Shown here piece by piece: positions 51,553 to 60,056 of a stretch of DNA of 64,000 nucleotides. The DNA comes from Chloracidobacterium sp. N. Lineage in GTDB: Bacteria > Acidobacteriota > Blastocatellia > Chloracidobacteriales > Chloracidobacteriaceae. A model generated the notes under the pieces. That model saw nothing but the letters and a program-made list of their open reading frames with translations, was not told the DNA's origin and did no database searches. The stretch spans positions 1,037,501 to 1,101,500 of the forward strand of contig NZ_CP072642.1 in assembly GCF_018304765.1 (NCBI RefSeq). The letters are read 5' to 3'. Within the stretch, counting starts at the first letter, position 1. Each line of letters begins with the position of its first letter. The translations under genes and the position numbers were made by a program.

Positions 51553-52944
51553 ATGCCAACGAAACGCAGCATTCTCATTGTGGACGATGAGAAAAATCAG
51601 CGCGACATCCTGGACATGATCCTGTCGGCGGAGGGCTATCGGACGGCAACCGCGCCCAGCGCCGAAGCTGCCCTGCGCATGGCCCGCGCCGAACGGTTTG
51701 ACGTGGTGCTTACCGACCTGAAGATGGGAGGGCAGAGCGGGCTGGACTTGTTGCGCGCCCTGACCCAGGCGGATTCGTCCCAGTTGGTCATTCTCATGAC
51801 GGCGCACGGCTCGATTGAATCCGTCAAGGACGCCCTGCGGCTCGGCGCGGTGGATTACCTGGAAAAACCACTCGACCGTGAACGGCTGCTGACCGTTCTG
51901 GCGCAGGCCCTTTCCCGTCTGGATGCGCTGGATGCCGACCTCATCGGCAACAGCGAGCCGATGCAGAAGCTCAAGAAAATCATCCTGAAGGTGGCGGCTT
52001 CGGATGAAACGGTGCTTGTGCGCGGCGAAAGCGGAACGGGCAAGGAACTCGTGGCGCGCGCCCTGCACCGGCACAGTCCGCGGGCGGCCGCCGTGTTTCA
52101 CGTCGTCAACTGTGCCGCCATCAATGAAAACCTGCTCGAATCCGAACTTTTCGGACATGAAAAAGGGGCTTTCACCGGCGCGGTTGCTGAGAAGAAGGGG
52201 CTGTTTGAAGTCGCCGACCGGGGCACGCTGTTTCTTGACGAAATCGGCGAACTCAACGTGGCGCTCCAGGCGAAGCTGCTCCGCGCTCTGCAGGAGGGGG
52301 AAGTGCAGCGGGTTGGCTCGACCAGGGTCATCCGGGTGGATGTGCGGGTGGTGGCCGCCACGAATCGTCCGCTCGAAGACATGGTGGCCGCCAAAACCTT
52401 CCGCGAAGACCTCTATTACCGGCTCAATGTCATTCCCATTCACCTGCCGCCGCTGCGCGACCGGCGGGAGGATATTCCGTTGCTCGTCGAGCGGTTTCTG
52501 GCCCGGCAGTCGCGTGGCGCAACGCATTACACCATCGCGCCGGAGGCTCTTCAGGTGTTGCAGGCTTACGACTGGCCCGGCAACGTCCGGCAGCTTGAAT
52601 CGGCGCTCAAACGCGCGGCCCTGCTGTGTGAAGGGGATACCATCGGGGTGGAAGACCTGCCAGTGGAAATCCGCCAGGCGACAGGCGTTCCGGCATCCGC
52701 GCCGGCGCCGCCTTTTCAGTTCCGCCTTCCGCCCGAAGGTATTTCCTTCGAGGAAGTCGAGCGGTCGCTCATCGTCCAGGCGATGGAAAAAACCGACTGG
52801 AACATCACCCGTGCCGCCAAACTTCTGGGGCTGACCTTCCGCACGTTACAGTACCGGCTCGAAAAGTTCGGCCTGCGGCGTCCGAGCGATACTCCGTCCG
52901 ACGACGCTCCGGCGGCGGAGGCTCCGCCGGACAGAACCGGGTAA
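51553..52944 (+). CDS. NtrC-family sigma54-dependent response regulator
   Basis: This is a 463-residue transcription activator. The receiver domain (about 1-125) has the phosphoacceptor Asp55 in 'VLTDLKMGG' and the conserved Lys in 'YLEKPLD'. The AAA+ domain has Walker A 'GESGTGKE' (Lys164), the sigma54-contacting 'GAFTGA' and 'GTLFLDEIGEL'. A Fis-type helix-turn-helix ends the protein ('NITRAAKLLGLTFRTLQYRL'). No histidine kinase gene adjoins it, so it is an orphan regulator. It starts 12 bases after the dnaE N-half stop. Confidence 0.92.
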   Translation: MPTKRSILIVDDEKNQRDILDMILSAEGYRTATAPSAEAALRMARAERFDVVLTDLKMGGQSGLDLLRALTQADSSQLVILMTAHGSIESVKDALRLGAVDYLEKPLDRERLLTVLAQALSRLDALDADLIGNSEPMQKLKKIILKVAASDETVLVRGESGTGKELVARALHRHSPRAAAVFHVVNCAAINENLLESELFGHEKGAFTGAVAEKKGLFEVADRGTLFLDEIGELNVALQAKLLRALQEGEVQRVGSTRVIRVDVRVVAATNRPLEDMVAAKTFREDLYYRLNVIPIHLPPLRDRREDIPLLVERFLARQSRGATHYTIAPEALQVLQAYDWPGNVRQLESALKRAALLCEGDTIGVEDLPVEIRQATGVPASAPAPPFQFRLPPEGISFEEVERSLIVQAMEKTDWNITRAAKLLGLTFRTLQYRLEKFGLRRPSDTPSDDAPAAEAPPDRTG

Positions 52945-52954
52945 GGGATTGTCC

Positions 52955-53401
52955 ATGGCTTCTGCTTCCGAACCGCCTGATGAGCCGTCATACCTCAGCC
53001 CGGAGGCAACCGAACGGCGTGTCCGGCACCTGACCCTGATCATCACGTGCGCTATGGCGGTTGGGGCCGGTCTCGTCTGGGAAGCTGGAGTGGGGGCCGG
53101 GGTCGCTGTTGGCGGCGGACTGGCCTACCTGAACTTTGTGTGGATGCGGGCGAGCCTGCAATCCATCGTGGCGACGGCCGCCGCCGGTGATGCCGGCCCT
53201 GCCCGGCGGCCGTCACGTCTTCAGATGGCCAAGTTTTTTCTGCGCTGGATGGTCATCGGCGTGGTCGTCTGGCTGTCCATACAGGTTGCGTCCGGGCTGG
53301 TGGTTGCCATAGTATGCGGTCTTTTCGCATTGCCGCTGGCCGTCGTGGTGGAAGCTCTGGTGCAGGTCTGGTATGGGCTGAACGACGAGCCGGTTACGTA
53401 A
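52955..53401 (+). CDS. atpI: ATP synthase subunit I-like membrane protein
   Basis: This is a 148-residue protein with about four hydrophobic helices (two at residues 25-65 and two at 90-135) and the small-residue-rich 'GAGVAVGGGLAYLNFVWMRA' typical of AtpI. AtpI assists c-ring assembly in F-type ATP synthases. It directly precedes atpB by 12 bases, which supports the call. The ATG at 52955 is preferred over an in-frame TTG two codons upstream. Confidence 0.78.
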   Translation: MASASEPPDEPSYLSPEATERRVRHLTLIITCAMAVGAGLVWEAGVGAGVAVGGGLAYLNFVWMRASLQSIVATAAAGDAGPARRPSRLQMAKFFLRWMVIGVVVWLSIQVASGLVVAIVCGLFALPLAVVVEALVQVWYGLNDEPVT

Positions 53402-53413
53402 CTTCCGGGGTGT

Positions 53414-54235
53414 GTGCCAGTACGCCCGCTCACTATGGCTTTGACTATGGCATCGTCCATGACCTTTCTCCCGTTTCCACTGGCGCTGGCCGATGAGGGT
53501 GCAGCGCATGCCCATCCTTGGCTCGTGGAGCAGGTGTATCACCTGACCGGCCTTTCAGACCGCGAATTGCCGCCCCACGTCATCATGCTGCTCATTGCAG
53601 CGGTGATCTGTGTCGTCGGTTTCAAGCTGCTCGTCGGCAAGCCATCGGTGGACAAACCGGGCTTTGGGCAGCAGATTGTCGAGATCATCGTGCTTCAGGT
53701 CCGCGACATGGTGGAGCAATCCACAGGGAAGTACGGGTTCAAGTACCTGGGCTATCTGCTTCCGTTGGCGGCGCTCATCCTGACCTCAAACCTGATGGGG
53801 CTGTTTCCCCTGTTTGAGTCTCCGACGGCCAACTTCAACGTCACCCTTGCGCTGGGGCTGATGACGTTCGTGTACTACATGTTCATGGGCTTTGCGCAGC
53901 AGGGGCTTGGCTACCTGAAGCACTTTACGGGCGGACTGACGGCCGGGTTGATGGCCATTATGGGCGGCATCATTTTCATCTTCGAGATGTTCAGCAATGC
54001 CATCCGGCCGGCGACGCTGGCGCTGCGGCTCATGATCAACATGTTTGTGGACGAGCAACTGGGCATCGCTTTCGGGACCATCTACCAGATACTCGTGCCC
54101 GTGCTGCCCATGCTGCTTGGCACGTTCGTCGCCGTGGTGCAGACATTTATTTTCGTGCAACTGTCCATCATTTATCTGAGTGAAACCGTGCCCCACGATG
54201 ACCACGGCCACGAAGACGAACACGCCCATGCCTGA
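53414..54235 (+). CDS. atpB: ATP synthase F0 subunit a
   Basis: This is the proton-channel subunit of F1F0 ATP synthase, 273 residues. After an N-terminal hydrophobic leader, helices include 'YLLPLAALILTSNLMGLFP' and the essential Arg in 'ATLALRLMINMF' (family 'LRL..N'). The C-terminal tail is His/Asp/Glu-rich ('HDDHGHEDEHAHA'). The GTG at 53414 is preceded by GGGG at good distance; an ATG seven codons in is an alternative. The operon here is atpI-atpB-atpE only, so the other F0/F1 genes are elsewhere. Confidence 0.92.
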   Translation: MPVRPLTMALTMASSMTFLPFPLALADEGAAHAHPWLVEQVYHLTGLSDRELPPHVIMLLIAAVICVVGFKLLVGKPSVDKPGFGQQIVEIIVLQVRDMVEQSTGKYGFKYLGYLLPLAALILTSNLMGLFPLFESPTANFNVTLALGLMTFVYYMFMGFAQQGLGYLKHFTGGLTAGLMAIMGGIIFIFEMFSNAIRPATLALRLMINMFVDEQLGIAFGTIYQILVPVLPMLLGTFVAVVQTFIFVQLSIIYLSETVPHDDHGHEDEHAHA

Positions 54236-54241
54236 GTGTGT

Positions 54242-54291
54242 TGACCGGCCAACTCCCGCTGTCGTTGCGTGGGCCGGCCGGTCATTTCTTT
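54242..54291 (+). terminator. Hairpin with T-rich tail after atpB
   Basis: TGACCGGCC (54242-54250) pairs with GGCCGGTCA (54276-54284) and is followed by TTTCTTT. The loop is long (25 bases). It lies between atpB and atpE, so it may attenuate or separate the two transcripts. The rest of the 249-base gap to atpE shows no gene. Confidence 0.55.
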
Positions 54292-54484
54292 CCCTGGCGC
54301 CTCACGTTGCCTTTGGTGCTATGCCAATGCCCTTTTTCGTGTGTTGCTGGAACGCTGTACGTCCCAACGTCACAGGCTGCAATCCCGGACACACGGCACT
54401 TATGATTAGGCGTAGGCCGCGGGCAGGTTGGGCGTCGCTGCTGATAACCTTTTGATGTTCCCTGACTTTTCTGGAGACACACCC

Positions 54485-54793
54485 ATGACGAAAAAACTGT
54501 TCCTGAAAACACTGGCGACGGCATCGTTCCTGATGGCGATGTCCCTTCCTGCTCTGGCTGCTGAAGGTGGCAGCGGTGGCGGTACGTACAAAATTGCCTT
54601 GGGGGCGCTTGCCGTGGGCATTGCGGCCGTTGGTTGCGGTCTGGGCGACGGCAACGCCATTGCGGCGGCCTGTGAAGGCACGGCGCGCAATCCGGGCGCG
54701 GGGCAGCGCATCTTCACCACCATGCTCATCGGTATGGTGCTCATCGAAACCCTCGTGCTGTTTACCTTCCTGGCGGCCTACCTGGGCTTCTAA
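54485..54793 (+). CDS. atpE: ATP synthase F0 subunit c with signal-like leader
   Basis: This is the rotor-ring subunit, 102 residues. A signal-like leader (about residues 1-26, ending 'LPALAAEGG') precedes the two-helix hairpin. The ion-carrying Glu is residue 88 in 'GMVLIETL'. The loop keeps Arg-Asn-Pro ('GTARNPGAG'). Helix 1 reads 'GLGDGNAIAAACEG', with Asp55 at the position where Na+-type rings have Gln. The ATG at 54485 has a GGAG upstream. A clear terminator follows. Confidence 0.92.
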   Translation: MTKKLFLKTLATASFLMAMSLPALAAEGGSGGGTYKIALGALAVGIAAVGCGLGDGNAIAAACEGTARNPGAGQRIFTTMLIGMVLIETLVLFTFLAAYLGF

Positions 54794-54822
54794 GGCGGCC
54801 GTCACCACAACCGGAATCCCCG

Positions 54823-54880
54823 GCAAGCCACCGTTGGTCACCGATAACCGGAGGCTGGCGGTGGCTTGCTTTTGTGTTTT
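54823..54880 (+). terminator. Rho-independent terminator of atpE
   Basis: GCAAGCCACCG (54823-54833) pairs perfectly with CGGTGGCTTGC (54859-54869), followed by TTTTGTGTTTT. The stem begins 29 bases after the atpE stop. Confidence 0.8.
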
Positions 54881-54890
54881 AACAAACCAA

Positions 54891-54919
54891 TTGACGGATG
54901 CCGTGACACGGGTTACTTT
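54891..54919 (+). promoter_or_regulatory. Candidate sigma70-type promoter of csp
   Basis: TTGACG (54891-54896) and TACTTT (54914-54919) are spaced by 17 bases, directly after the atpE terminator. This would give the cold-shock gene a leader of about 165 bases, in keeping with structured 5' leaders of csp genes. Confidence 0.45.
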
Positions 54920-55089
54920 CGCGCTGCTCACATACAAACCGTTGCTTGCCAATGCTGTCCAAGGCCGTCACTACCTGCAAGGGCAGGGGTATGTCTGGAC
55001 ACAGGGCGCCGGGAATGTACGTCGGGCGCGGCCCGTGTCTGACCGACACGGACGACAAAAAAGCATTTCTTTTCGGGAGGGAGTCCCCC

Positions 55090-55299
55090 ATGTCACGCAC
55101 CACAGGCAAAGTCAAGTGGTTCAATAACAGCAAAGGTTACGGCTTCATCGAGAATCCGGGTGGGCACGATGTTTTCGTGCATTACTCAGCCATCAAGGAA
55201 GACGGTTATAAATCCCTCAGCGAGGGGCAGATCGTCGAGTATGAGATTGTGAACGGCCCGAAGGGGCCCCAGGCGGAAAACGTCATCAAGACGGCCTGA
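55090..55299 (+). CDS. csp: Cold-shock-domain protein
   Basis: This is a 69-residue single-stranded nucleic-acid-binding beta-barrel of the CspA family, acting as an RNA chaperone. RNP1 is 'KGYGFI' and RNP2 is 'VFVHY', with the conserved 'GKVKWFN' start. The ATG at 55090 is set by the family N-terminus and a GGGAGGGAG ribosome site. It stands alone between a promoter-like region and a strong terminator. Confidence 0.95.
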   Translation: MSRTTGKVKWFNNSKGYGFIENPGGHDVFVHYSAIKEDGYKSLSEGQIVEYEIVNGPKGPQAENVIKTA

Positions 55300-55336
55300 G
55301 CATCCGCTCTTTGTCATTGTTCTCCTCGTTGTTGAT

Positions 55337-55370
55337 GCGCCTTGCAGGATGACCGGCAAGGCGCTTTTTT
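55337..55370 (+). terminator. Rho-independent terminator of csp
   Basis: GCGCCTTGC (55337-55345) pairs perfectly with GCAAGGCGC (55356-55364) around a 10-base loop and is followed by six T residues. It lies 38 bases after the csp stop. Confidence 0.9.
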
Positions 55371-55576
55371 GGCGCTATTGCCGGGTGATTCAGCCGGTTT
55401 GCCGGCCCAGTGGGCGTGGTCGGCGTCTGACAGCGCACCGCCCCGGCGGATGCAGTTTGAAATGCGGCGGCGTTGCCTGCCAGATGCGAATTGGCCGTGG
55501 TTTCGGGCTTTGGCATGGCGCACGGTCATGTCAAGATGCAGCCGGTCAACCACTCTCATGGCTCCCCAAAGCAGGC

Positions 55577-56038
55577 GTGAACATCGTGGATGTGCTGGAA
55601 GGTCAGATTACGATTCGGGCCCGACCGGAAACCATTTTCCCCTACCTGGTCGAACCGACGCTTCTGCCGTTGTGGTCGCCGACCGAAGCGCGGGTGGCCC
55701 GGGTCGGGCGTAAGAAGCACGGCGTCGGCGCCAGACTGCGCGTGGAGTTCGTGGCCCACGGGCTGGACCCGGTGGAGTACGAAATCATTTGCCAGGAAGC
55801 CACCCGTCTGGTCAGCCGCTTTACGGGCACGATGTCCGGCGAGGACATCTGGACGCTGACGCCCGACGACAGACAGACGAAGGTTCACAACCGGATGGTT
55901 TTCCACCAACCGGAGGATTTTCTGACTTTGGTGGGGTGGAAAACGGTTGGGCGGATGATTGCCGAACGTGACGTGCGCAACAAAATGCCGCTTCTCAAAC
56001 GCGCTGTCGAAGAACAGTGGCGTCCCGCAGAGGACTGA
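55577..56038 (+). CDS. SRPBCC (START-like) superfamily protein
   Basis: This is a 153-residue protein with a helix-grip fold pattern: 'EGQITIRARPETIFPYLVEP' in the first strand-helix, 'GARLRVEFVAHGLDPVEYEI' in the middle sheet, and a long C-terminal helix 'RNKMPLLKRAVEEQW'. Such proteins bind hydrophobic ligands or act as cyclases or chaperone cofactors. The GTG start at 55577 is the earliest codon consistent with the fold; no ribosome site is obvious. The preceding 200 bases after the csp terminator contain no gene. The ligand is unknown. Confidence 0.75.
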   Translation: MNIVDVLEGQITIRARPETIFPYLVEPTLLPLWSPTEARVARVGRKKHGVGARLRVEFVAHGLDPVEYEIICQEATRLVSRFTGTMSGEDIWTLTPDDRQTKVHNRMVFHQPEDFLTLVGWKTVGRMIAERDVRNKMPLLKRAVEEQWRPAED

Positions 56039-56137
56039 CGGGCCCGGCGGGTCTGAGCCTTGCTTCGGTTGTGTGCCACGCGAGGCTTTCTGTCCGGCTG
56101 TTTTTGGGCCGGTTGTTTTTTGGAAAGGAAAAAAACG

Positions 56138-57199
56138 ATGGCAAATGCAGGTGGAGCGCCGGATACGCGCGAAGCAGTCTCTGAAACGAATAGCAAGCCC
56201 AAACGCGCGCCGGAACTGGTCCGTCCGCCGATTCTGCTCGCCGAAACCCAGGGCATTGTCCGGCGCATCGAAGCCCGGATCGGCGAGACCTTTCTGGTGT
56301 ACTGGAACTCGCCGGGCGGTTCGGTGTGTCAGAACGACGTGGTGGGCTTTTATGAACTGCTGCGGGGGATCGGCAAGCAGGACCGGGTGACACTGTTCAT
56401 CAAATCCGACGGCGGGGACGGCACCGCCTCGCTGCGCATCGTCCACCTGCTGCGGCAGTTTGCCGCGCATATCACCGTGGTTGTGCCGCTGGCCTGTCTT
56501 TCAGCGGCGACGATGATTGCGCTCGGCGCGGATGAAATCCGCATGGGGCCGCTGGCGCACCTGTCGGCTGTGGATACGGCGCTGACCCACGACCTCTCAC
56601 CCATTGACAAGGACAACCTGCGGGTGCGCGTCAGCCCCGATGAACTCAACCGCATTCTGGCGCTCTGGCGACAGGAAACGCGCGGCGAAACGGTCAACCC
56701 GTACGAAAACATCTTCAAATACGTTCACCCGCTCGTCATCGGTGCGGTGGACCGGGCCAGTTCGCTGTCCATGCGGTTGTGCACGGAAATTCTGTCCTAT
56801 CACCTGAAAGACGCGGAAAAGGCGCGGGCGATCAGCCACACGCTCAACGCGGAATATCCTTCGCACGTCTATCCCATCACCCTGCGCGAGGCGCAGCGGA
56901 TTGGTCTCAACGCCCGTGAACTCGACCCGGAACTCAATGATCTGCTCATTGAACTCAACGAGATGTATTCCGAAATGGGACAGAAGGCGATTACGGACTT
57001 TGACGAGCAGAACTACCACGACAACGGCATTCTGAACATTCTGGAATGCCGCACGAGCCAAATCTTCTACCAGAACGATACCGACTGGCACTACATGATG
57101 AACGAACGGCGGTGGATTCGGCTCAACGACAACAGTTCCTGGCGCAAGGCGGAGCTGGTCAACGGGGAAGTCGTGCAGAGCGTCTTCCACATCCGCTAG
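56138..57199 (+). CDS. ClpP-class serine protease-like protein (SDH_sah family)
   Basis: This is a 353-residue protein of the serine dehydrogenase proteinase family, which has a ClpP/crotonase fold. The fold runs through 'TLFIKSDGGDGTASLRIVHL' (strand and oxyanion loop), the nucleophile Ser122 in 'ACLSAATMIALGADEI' and 'GPLAHLSAVDTAL', the equivalent of the usual 'G.vDP' segment. The C-terminal 130 residues are specific to this protein and acidic/aromatic. It has no transmembrane helix. A GGAAAGGAAA ribosome site decides the ATG at 56138. The target proteins are unknown. Confidence 0.8.
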   Translation: MANAGGAPDTREAVSETNSKPKRAPELVRPPILLAETQGIVRRIEARIGETFLVYWNSPGGSVCQNDVVGFYELLRGIGKQDRVTLFIKSDGGDGTASLRIVHLLRQFAAHITVVVPLACLSAATMIALGADEIRMGPLAHLSAVDTALTHDLSPIDKDNLRVRVSPDELNRILALWRQETRGETVNPYENIFKYVHPLVIGAVDRASSLSMRLCTEILSYHLKDAEKARAISHTLNAEYPSHVYPITLREAQRIGLNARELDPELNDLLIELNEMYSEMGQKAITDFDEQNYHDNGILNILECRTSQIFYQNDTDWHYMMNERRWIRLNDNSSWRKAELVNGEVVQSVFHIR

Positions 57200-57211
57200 G
57201 CACATCCGCCA

Positions 57212-57251
57212 GGCCGCATCCTGCGGGCCGCATCCTGGCGGGCCGCATCCT
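57212..57251. repeat. Triple GGCCGCATCCT micro-repeat
   Basis: The 11-mer GGCCGCATCCT occurs at 57212, 57226 and 57241, spaced 14 and 15 bases, filling the gap between two convergent genes. The last copy overlaps the stop codon of the TonB-like gene. Confidence 0.75.
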
Positions 57252-58293
57252 AGCCGCGCTTGAAGTTTTGTTTGAGCAGGGCATTGACCTGGCTGCGGGT
57301 CATCTGCACGGTGGCGGTGAGGCGCTTGCCGTCGGCTTTGATTTTGGTGTTGTTGAGAAAAGCAGCCGTGTCGCCCCGGCGCGGCACCAGCAGCAGCCCG
57401 GCCGTGATGAGGTTCTGCAACCCGCTGGCTTCGAGCGGTGAAGCCGCAAAGCCGGCGATGCGCAGGGTGGTGAACTGCGGGCCGACATCGAGGGTCAGCG
57501 TCGTCGAGGTCAGAATGTGCAGCGGGCCGAGCGCCTGGGACGCACTGACCGCCTGGGCAATGTTCAGGGCGGCTTCATCCACTTCGTCAATGCCCGACGA
57601 TTTCACAATCCGAATGCCCGACAGCCGTCCGCTGGGTTCCACCCGAAACGCCAGCGTAATGCTGAAATCCTGGTTTTCGATGTCGAGCTGCCCGGTTTCG
57701 CTGAGGCTGTAGAGCTTCGTGACGATGGCCTTGATGGGCCCAATGTCCACTTTGCCGAAGCTGGGCGGCCCGCCGGGCTTGGGTGGTTCGTCCGCGGTGC
57801 GTTCCCGGTTTTCCCGTTCGGCAGCGCGGCGCGCTTCGGCTTCGCGTTCGGCTTCCCGTCGCCGGCGCTCGGCTTCAGCGCGGCGGCGGGCCTCTTCTTC
57901 CTCACGTTTGCGGCGGGCCAGCGCGGCGGCGCGCGCCTGGGCATCCGGTTTGGCCGGCTGGTCAGTCGGGGGCGCCACCCAGCTCTCCGGGTTGGGCAGG
58001 GGCTTGTAGCGGGGATCGGTGAGCGTGATCCAGTCCACGTCGTATTCACGCTCCACCACTTCGACTTCAAACGGAGCGATGAATGTCCGGTAGGCCAGAT
58101 AGCCCAGAAACGAAAAGTGCAGCAGCAGGGCCAGCGTCAGTCCCAACCGGAACCCGTGCCGGACCCACCAGCCGGGTTCTCCCTCGAAGTCGAGGGTATG
58201 CGGTGTGGCATAGATGAAGCCGCGCAGGATGTAAGCCCTGGGCGACGGCGCGGGATTGTCTGAAGTGAGCGAAACCGGGCGTTCATCGTTCAT
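57250..58293 (-). CDS. TonB/TolA-like energy transducer or periplasmic linker protein
   Basis: This is a 347-residue protein. A cytoplasmic N-terminus with a single membrane helix (about residues 47-70, 'LGLTLALLLHFSFLGYLAY') is followed by a Pro stretch, a long Arg/Glu/Ala coiled coil (about 115-170, 'KREEEEARRRAEAERRR') and a C-terminal TonB-like beta domain ('ITLAFRVEPSGRLSGIRIV', 'SSGIDEVDEAALNIAQAV'). This is the layout of TonB and TolA. The extra 80 residues at the end are not family-typical. The two TonB receptors in this window would need such a partner. The ATG at 58293 was chosen. Confidence 0.8.
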   Translation of the reverse strand: MNDERPVSLTSDNPAPSPRAYILRGFIYATPHTLDFEGEPGWWVRHGFRLGLTLALLLHFSFLGYLAYRTFIAPFEVEVVEREYDVDWITLTDPRYKPLPNPESWVAPPTDQPAKPDAQARAAALARRKREEEEARRRAEAERRRREAEREAEARRAAERENRERTADEPPKPGGPPSFGKVDIGPIKAIVTKLYSLSETGQLDIENQDFSITLAFRVEPSGRLSGIRIVKSSGIDEVDEAALNIAQAVSASQALGPLHILTSTTLTLDVGPQFTTLRIAGFAASPLEASGLQNLITAGLLLVPRRGDTAAFLNNTKIKADGKRLTATVQMTRSQVNALLKQNFKRG

Positions 58294-58496
58294 GGCGCAA
58301 GTCAGGACGTTGCATCGTGGAAAAAAGTTTCCCACGTTGCAAGCACATTCCCGGCTCTCCCAGTCGCCGGTGCCGGCGTTGATATTCGTCCGTTGCTTGT
58401 CACACTGCACCTGCTTTCGTACTATCGGCGTGTCCGTGCAACAACGACCCCGTATGCACGGCGCGTCCGGCTGTAATTATCGTTTCACGCCATGCC

Positions 58497-59978
58497 ATGT
58501 TGTCCGACGTGACGCTTCAGGGTTCTCCGGTCAGTCCCGCACTTCGCCCATCTTCCGTCCCCACGCACCGTTCGGTGTCCGGGCGTTACCAGGTTGCCCG
58601 GCGGGCGGCTCAGGTTGTTGGGGCGGCCACGCCGCTCATTCTGGGCTACTGGCGCGACGAGCAGCGGTTCTTCTTCTTCGGCGGCGCGCGTGAGGTGAGT
58701 GAGGCGACGCATCAGTACCGGGCGCGCCGCATCCGGCTGGAAATCGAACGCCTGGGAATCGGGTTCATCAAGGTCGGGCAGGTCATCAGTACGCGCGGGG
58801 ACCTGCTGCCCAAGCCCTACCTCGACGAACTGCGTACGCTCCAGGACAGTTTATCCCCTCTGACGTTCGGGGAAGTCCGTGCGACGCTCGAAGCCACCTA
58901 CGGCTGTCCCCTGGAAGACGTTTTCGAGCACTTTGAGGAAACACCCATTGCCACGGCGAGCATCGGGCAGGTTCACCGGGCGCAGTATGCCGGGCAGTCG
59001 GTTGTGGTCAAGCTCATCCGTCCCGGCATCCAGCATCAGCTTGCCACCGACTTCCGCATCGTGACGGCGCTGTTGCATTTTCTCGATGAGCAACTCGTGC
59101 GTTTCCGGCAGGAAAACTCGGATGTGCACGTGCTGACCCGCCTGTTTTCCCAGATTGTGACCGAAGTCAACGCCGGACTGCGCGAGGAAATGGATTTTGT
59201 CTTCGAGCGCGCCAATGCCGAGCGGCTCGGCGCCCTGCTGACCGATAACCCGCTCGTCGTCGTTCCACAGGTGATTGGGGAACTGTGCCGCCCGAACGTG
59301 CTCGTGCTGGAATACCGGCCGGGCATCAAAATCAGCGATGGCGACGCTCTGCGGGCCGCCGGTTTCGAGCCGCTGAAGATTGTCGAGCGGCTGGTTGAGG
59401 TCTATCTCGAAATGATACTGGTTCACGGCGTGTATCACGCTGACCCGCATCCGGGAAATGTCGCCGTGGATGAGCGCGGGCGCATCATTTTGTATGATTT
59501 CGGCATCGTACGGACGCTTTCGGCGCGCATTCGGGAGAGCCTGCTCAAGATGACACTGGATGGCCTGCGCGGCGATGTGCCGGCCATCGTGGATGAACTC
59601 TACCGCATGGGCGTGGTGGACCCGGCGGCAGACCGGGCGACGGCGCTGCGCGTTGGCGAGAAGTTCCGGGAACTGTACTTGCGGGACATGCCGACGGCTG
59701 AACGGATTGAGGGCGTCGGACGCTACATGCGCGATGCGTTTGGCTATGTTCCCCTGCGCATGCCGAAAGAAATGGTGTATGTCTTTCGTGTCGTTTCCAT
59801 GCTCGAAGGGCTGGGAACGTGCTTCAAACCTGGTTGGAACATCATGGCGGACGCTTCGCCCGCCGTTCAGCGAGGCATTCGTAAAATGATGATGGCCAGT
59901 GAAACCATCCGGTGGCCGGAACTCATTGCCCAGTGGGTCGGGCGGTGGTTCCGGGCGCTCTTTACACGCCCGGCCTAG
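58497..59978 (+). CDS. ABC1/UbiB-family atypical kinase
   Basis: This is a 493-residue protein of the ABC1/ADCK/UbiB family, atypical ATPase-kinases that support quinone and isoprenoid lipid metabolism. The Lys-rich 'GIGFIKVGQVISTRGDLLP' (KxGQ motif), the Ala-rich loop 'TPIATASIGQVHRA', the 'VVVKLIRPGI' lysine and the catalytic 'VYHADPHPGN' and 'LYDFGIV' loops are all present. There are no C-terminal membrane helices, unlike E. coli UbiB. It is followed 78 bases later by a TPR protein gene. Confidence 0.9.
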   Translation: MLSDVTLQGSPVSPALRPSSVPTHRSVSGRYQVARRAAQVVGAATPLILGYWRDEQRFFFFGGAREVSEATHQYRARRIRLEIERLGIGFIKVGQVISTRGDLLPKPYLDELRTLQDSLSPLTFGEVRATLEATYGCPLEDVFEHFEETPIATASIGQVHRAQYAGQSVVVKLIRPGIQHQLATDFRIVTALLHFLDEQLVRFRQENSDVHVLTRLFSQIVTEVNAGLREEMDFVFERANAERLGALLTDNPLVVVPQVIGELCRPNVLVLEYRPGIKISDGDALRAAGFEPLKIVERLVEVYLEMILVHGVYHADPHPGNVAVDERGRIILYDFGIVRTLSARIRESLLKMTLDGLRGDVPAIVDELYRMGVVDPAADRATALRVGEKFRELYLRDMPTAERIEGVGRYMRDAFGYVPLRMPKEMVYVFRVVSMLEGLGTCFKPGWNIMADASPAVQRGIRKMMMASETIRWPELIAQWVGRWFRALFTRPA

Positions 59979-60056
59979 AGACCAGGGGCAACTGGCTGCA
60001 CCCAGACGGCGGCCGGGCCCGGGCCCCCGTGGCCGGGCAAGTGAGGAGGACTGTTC

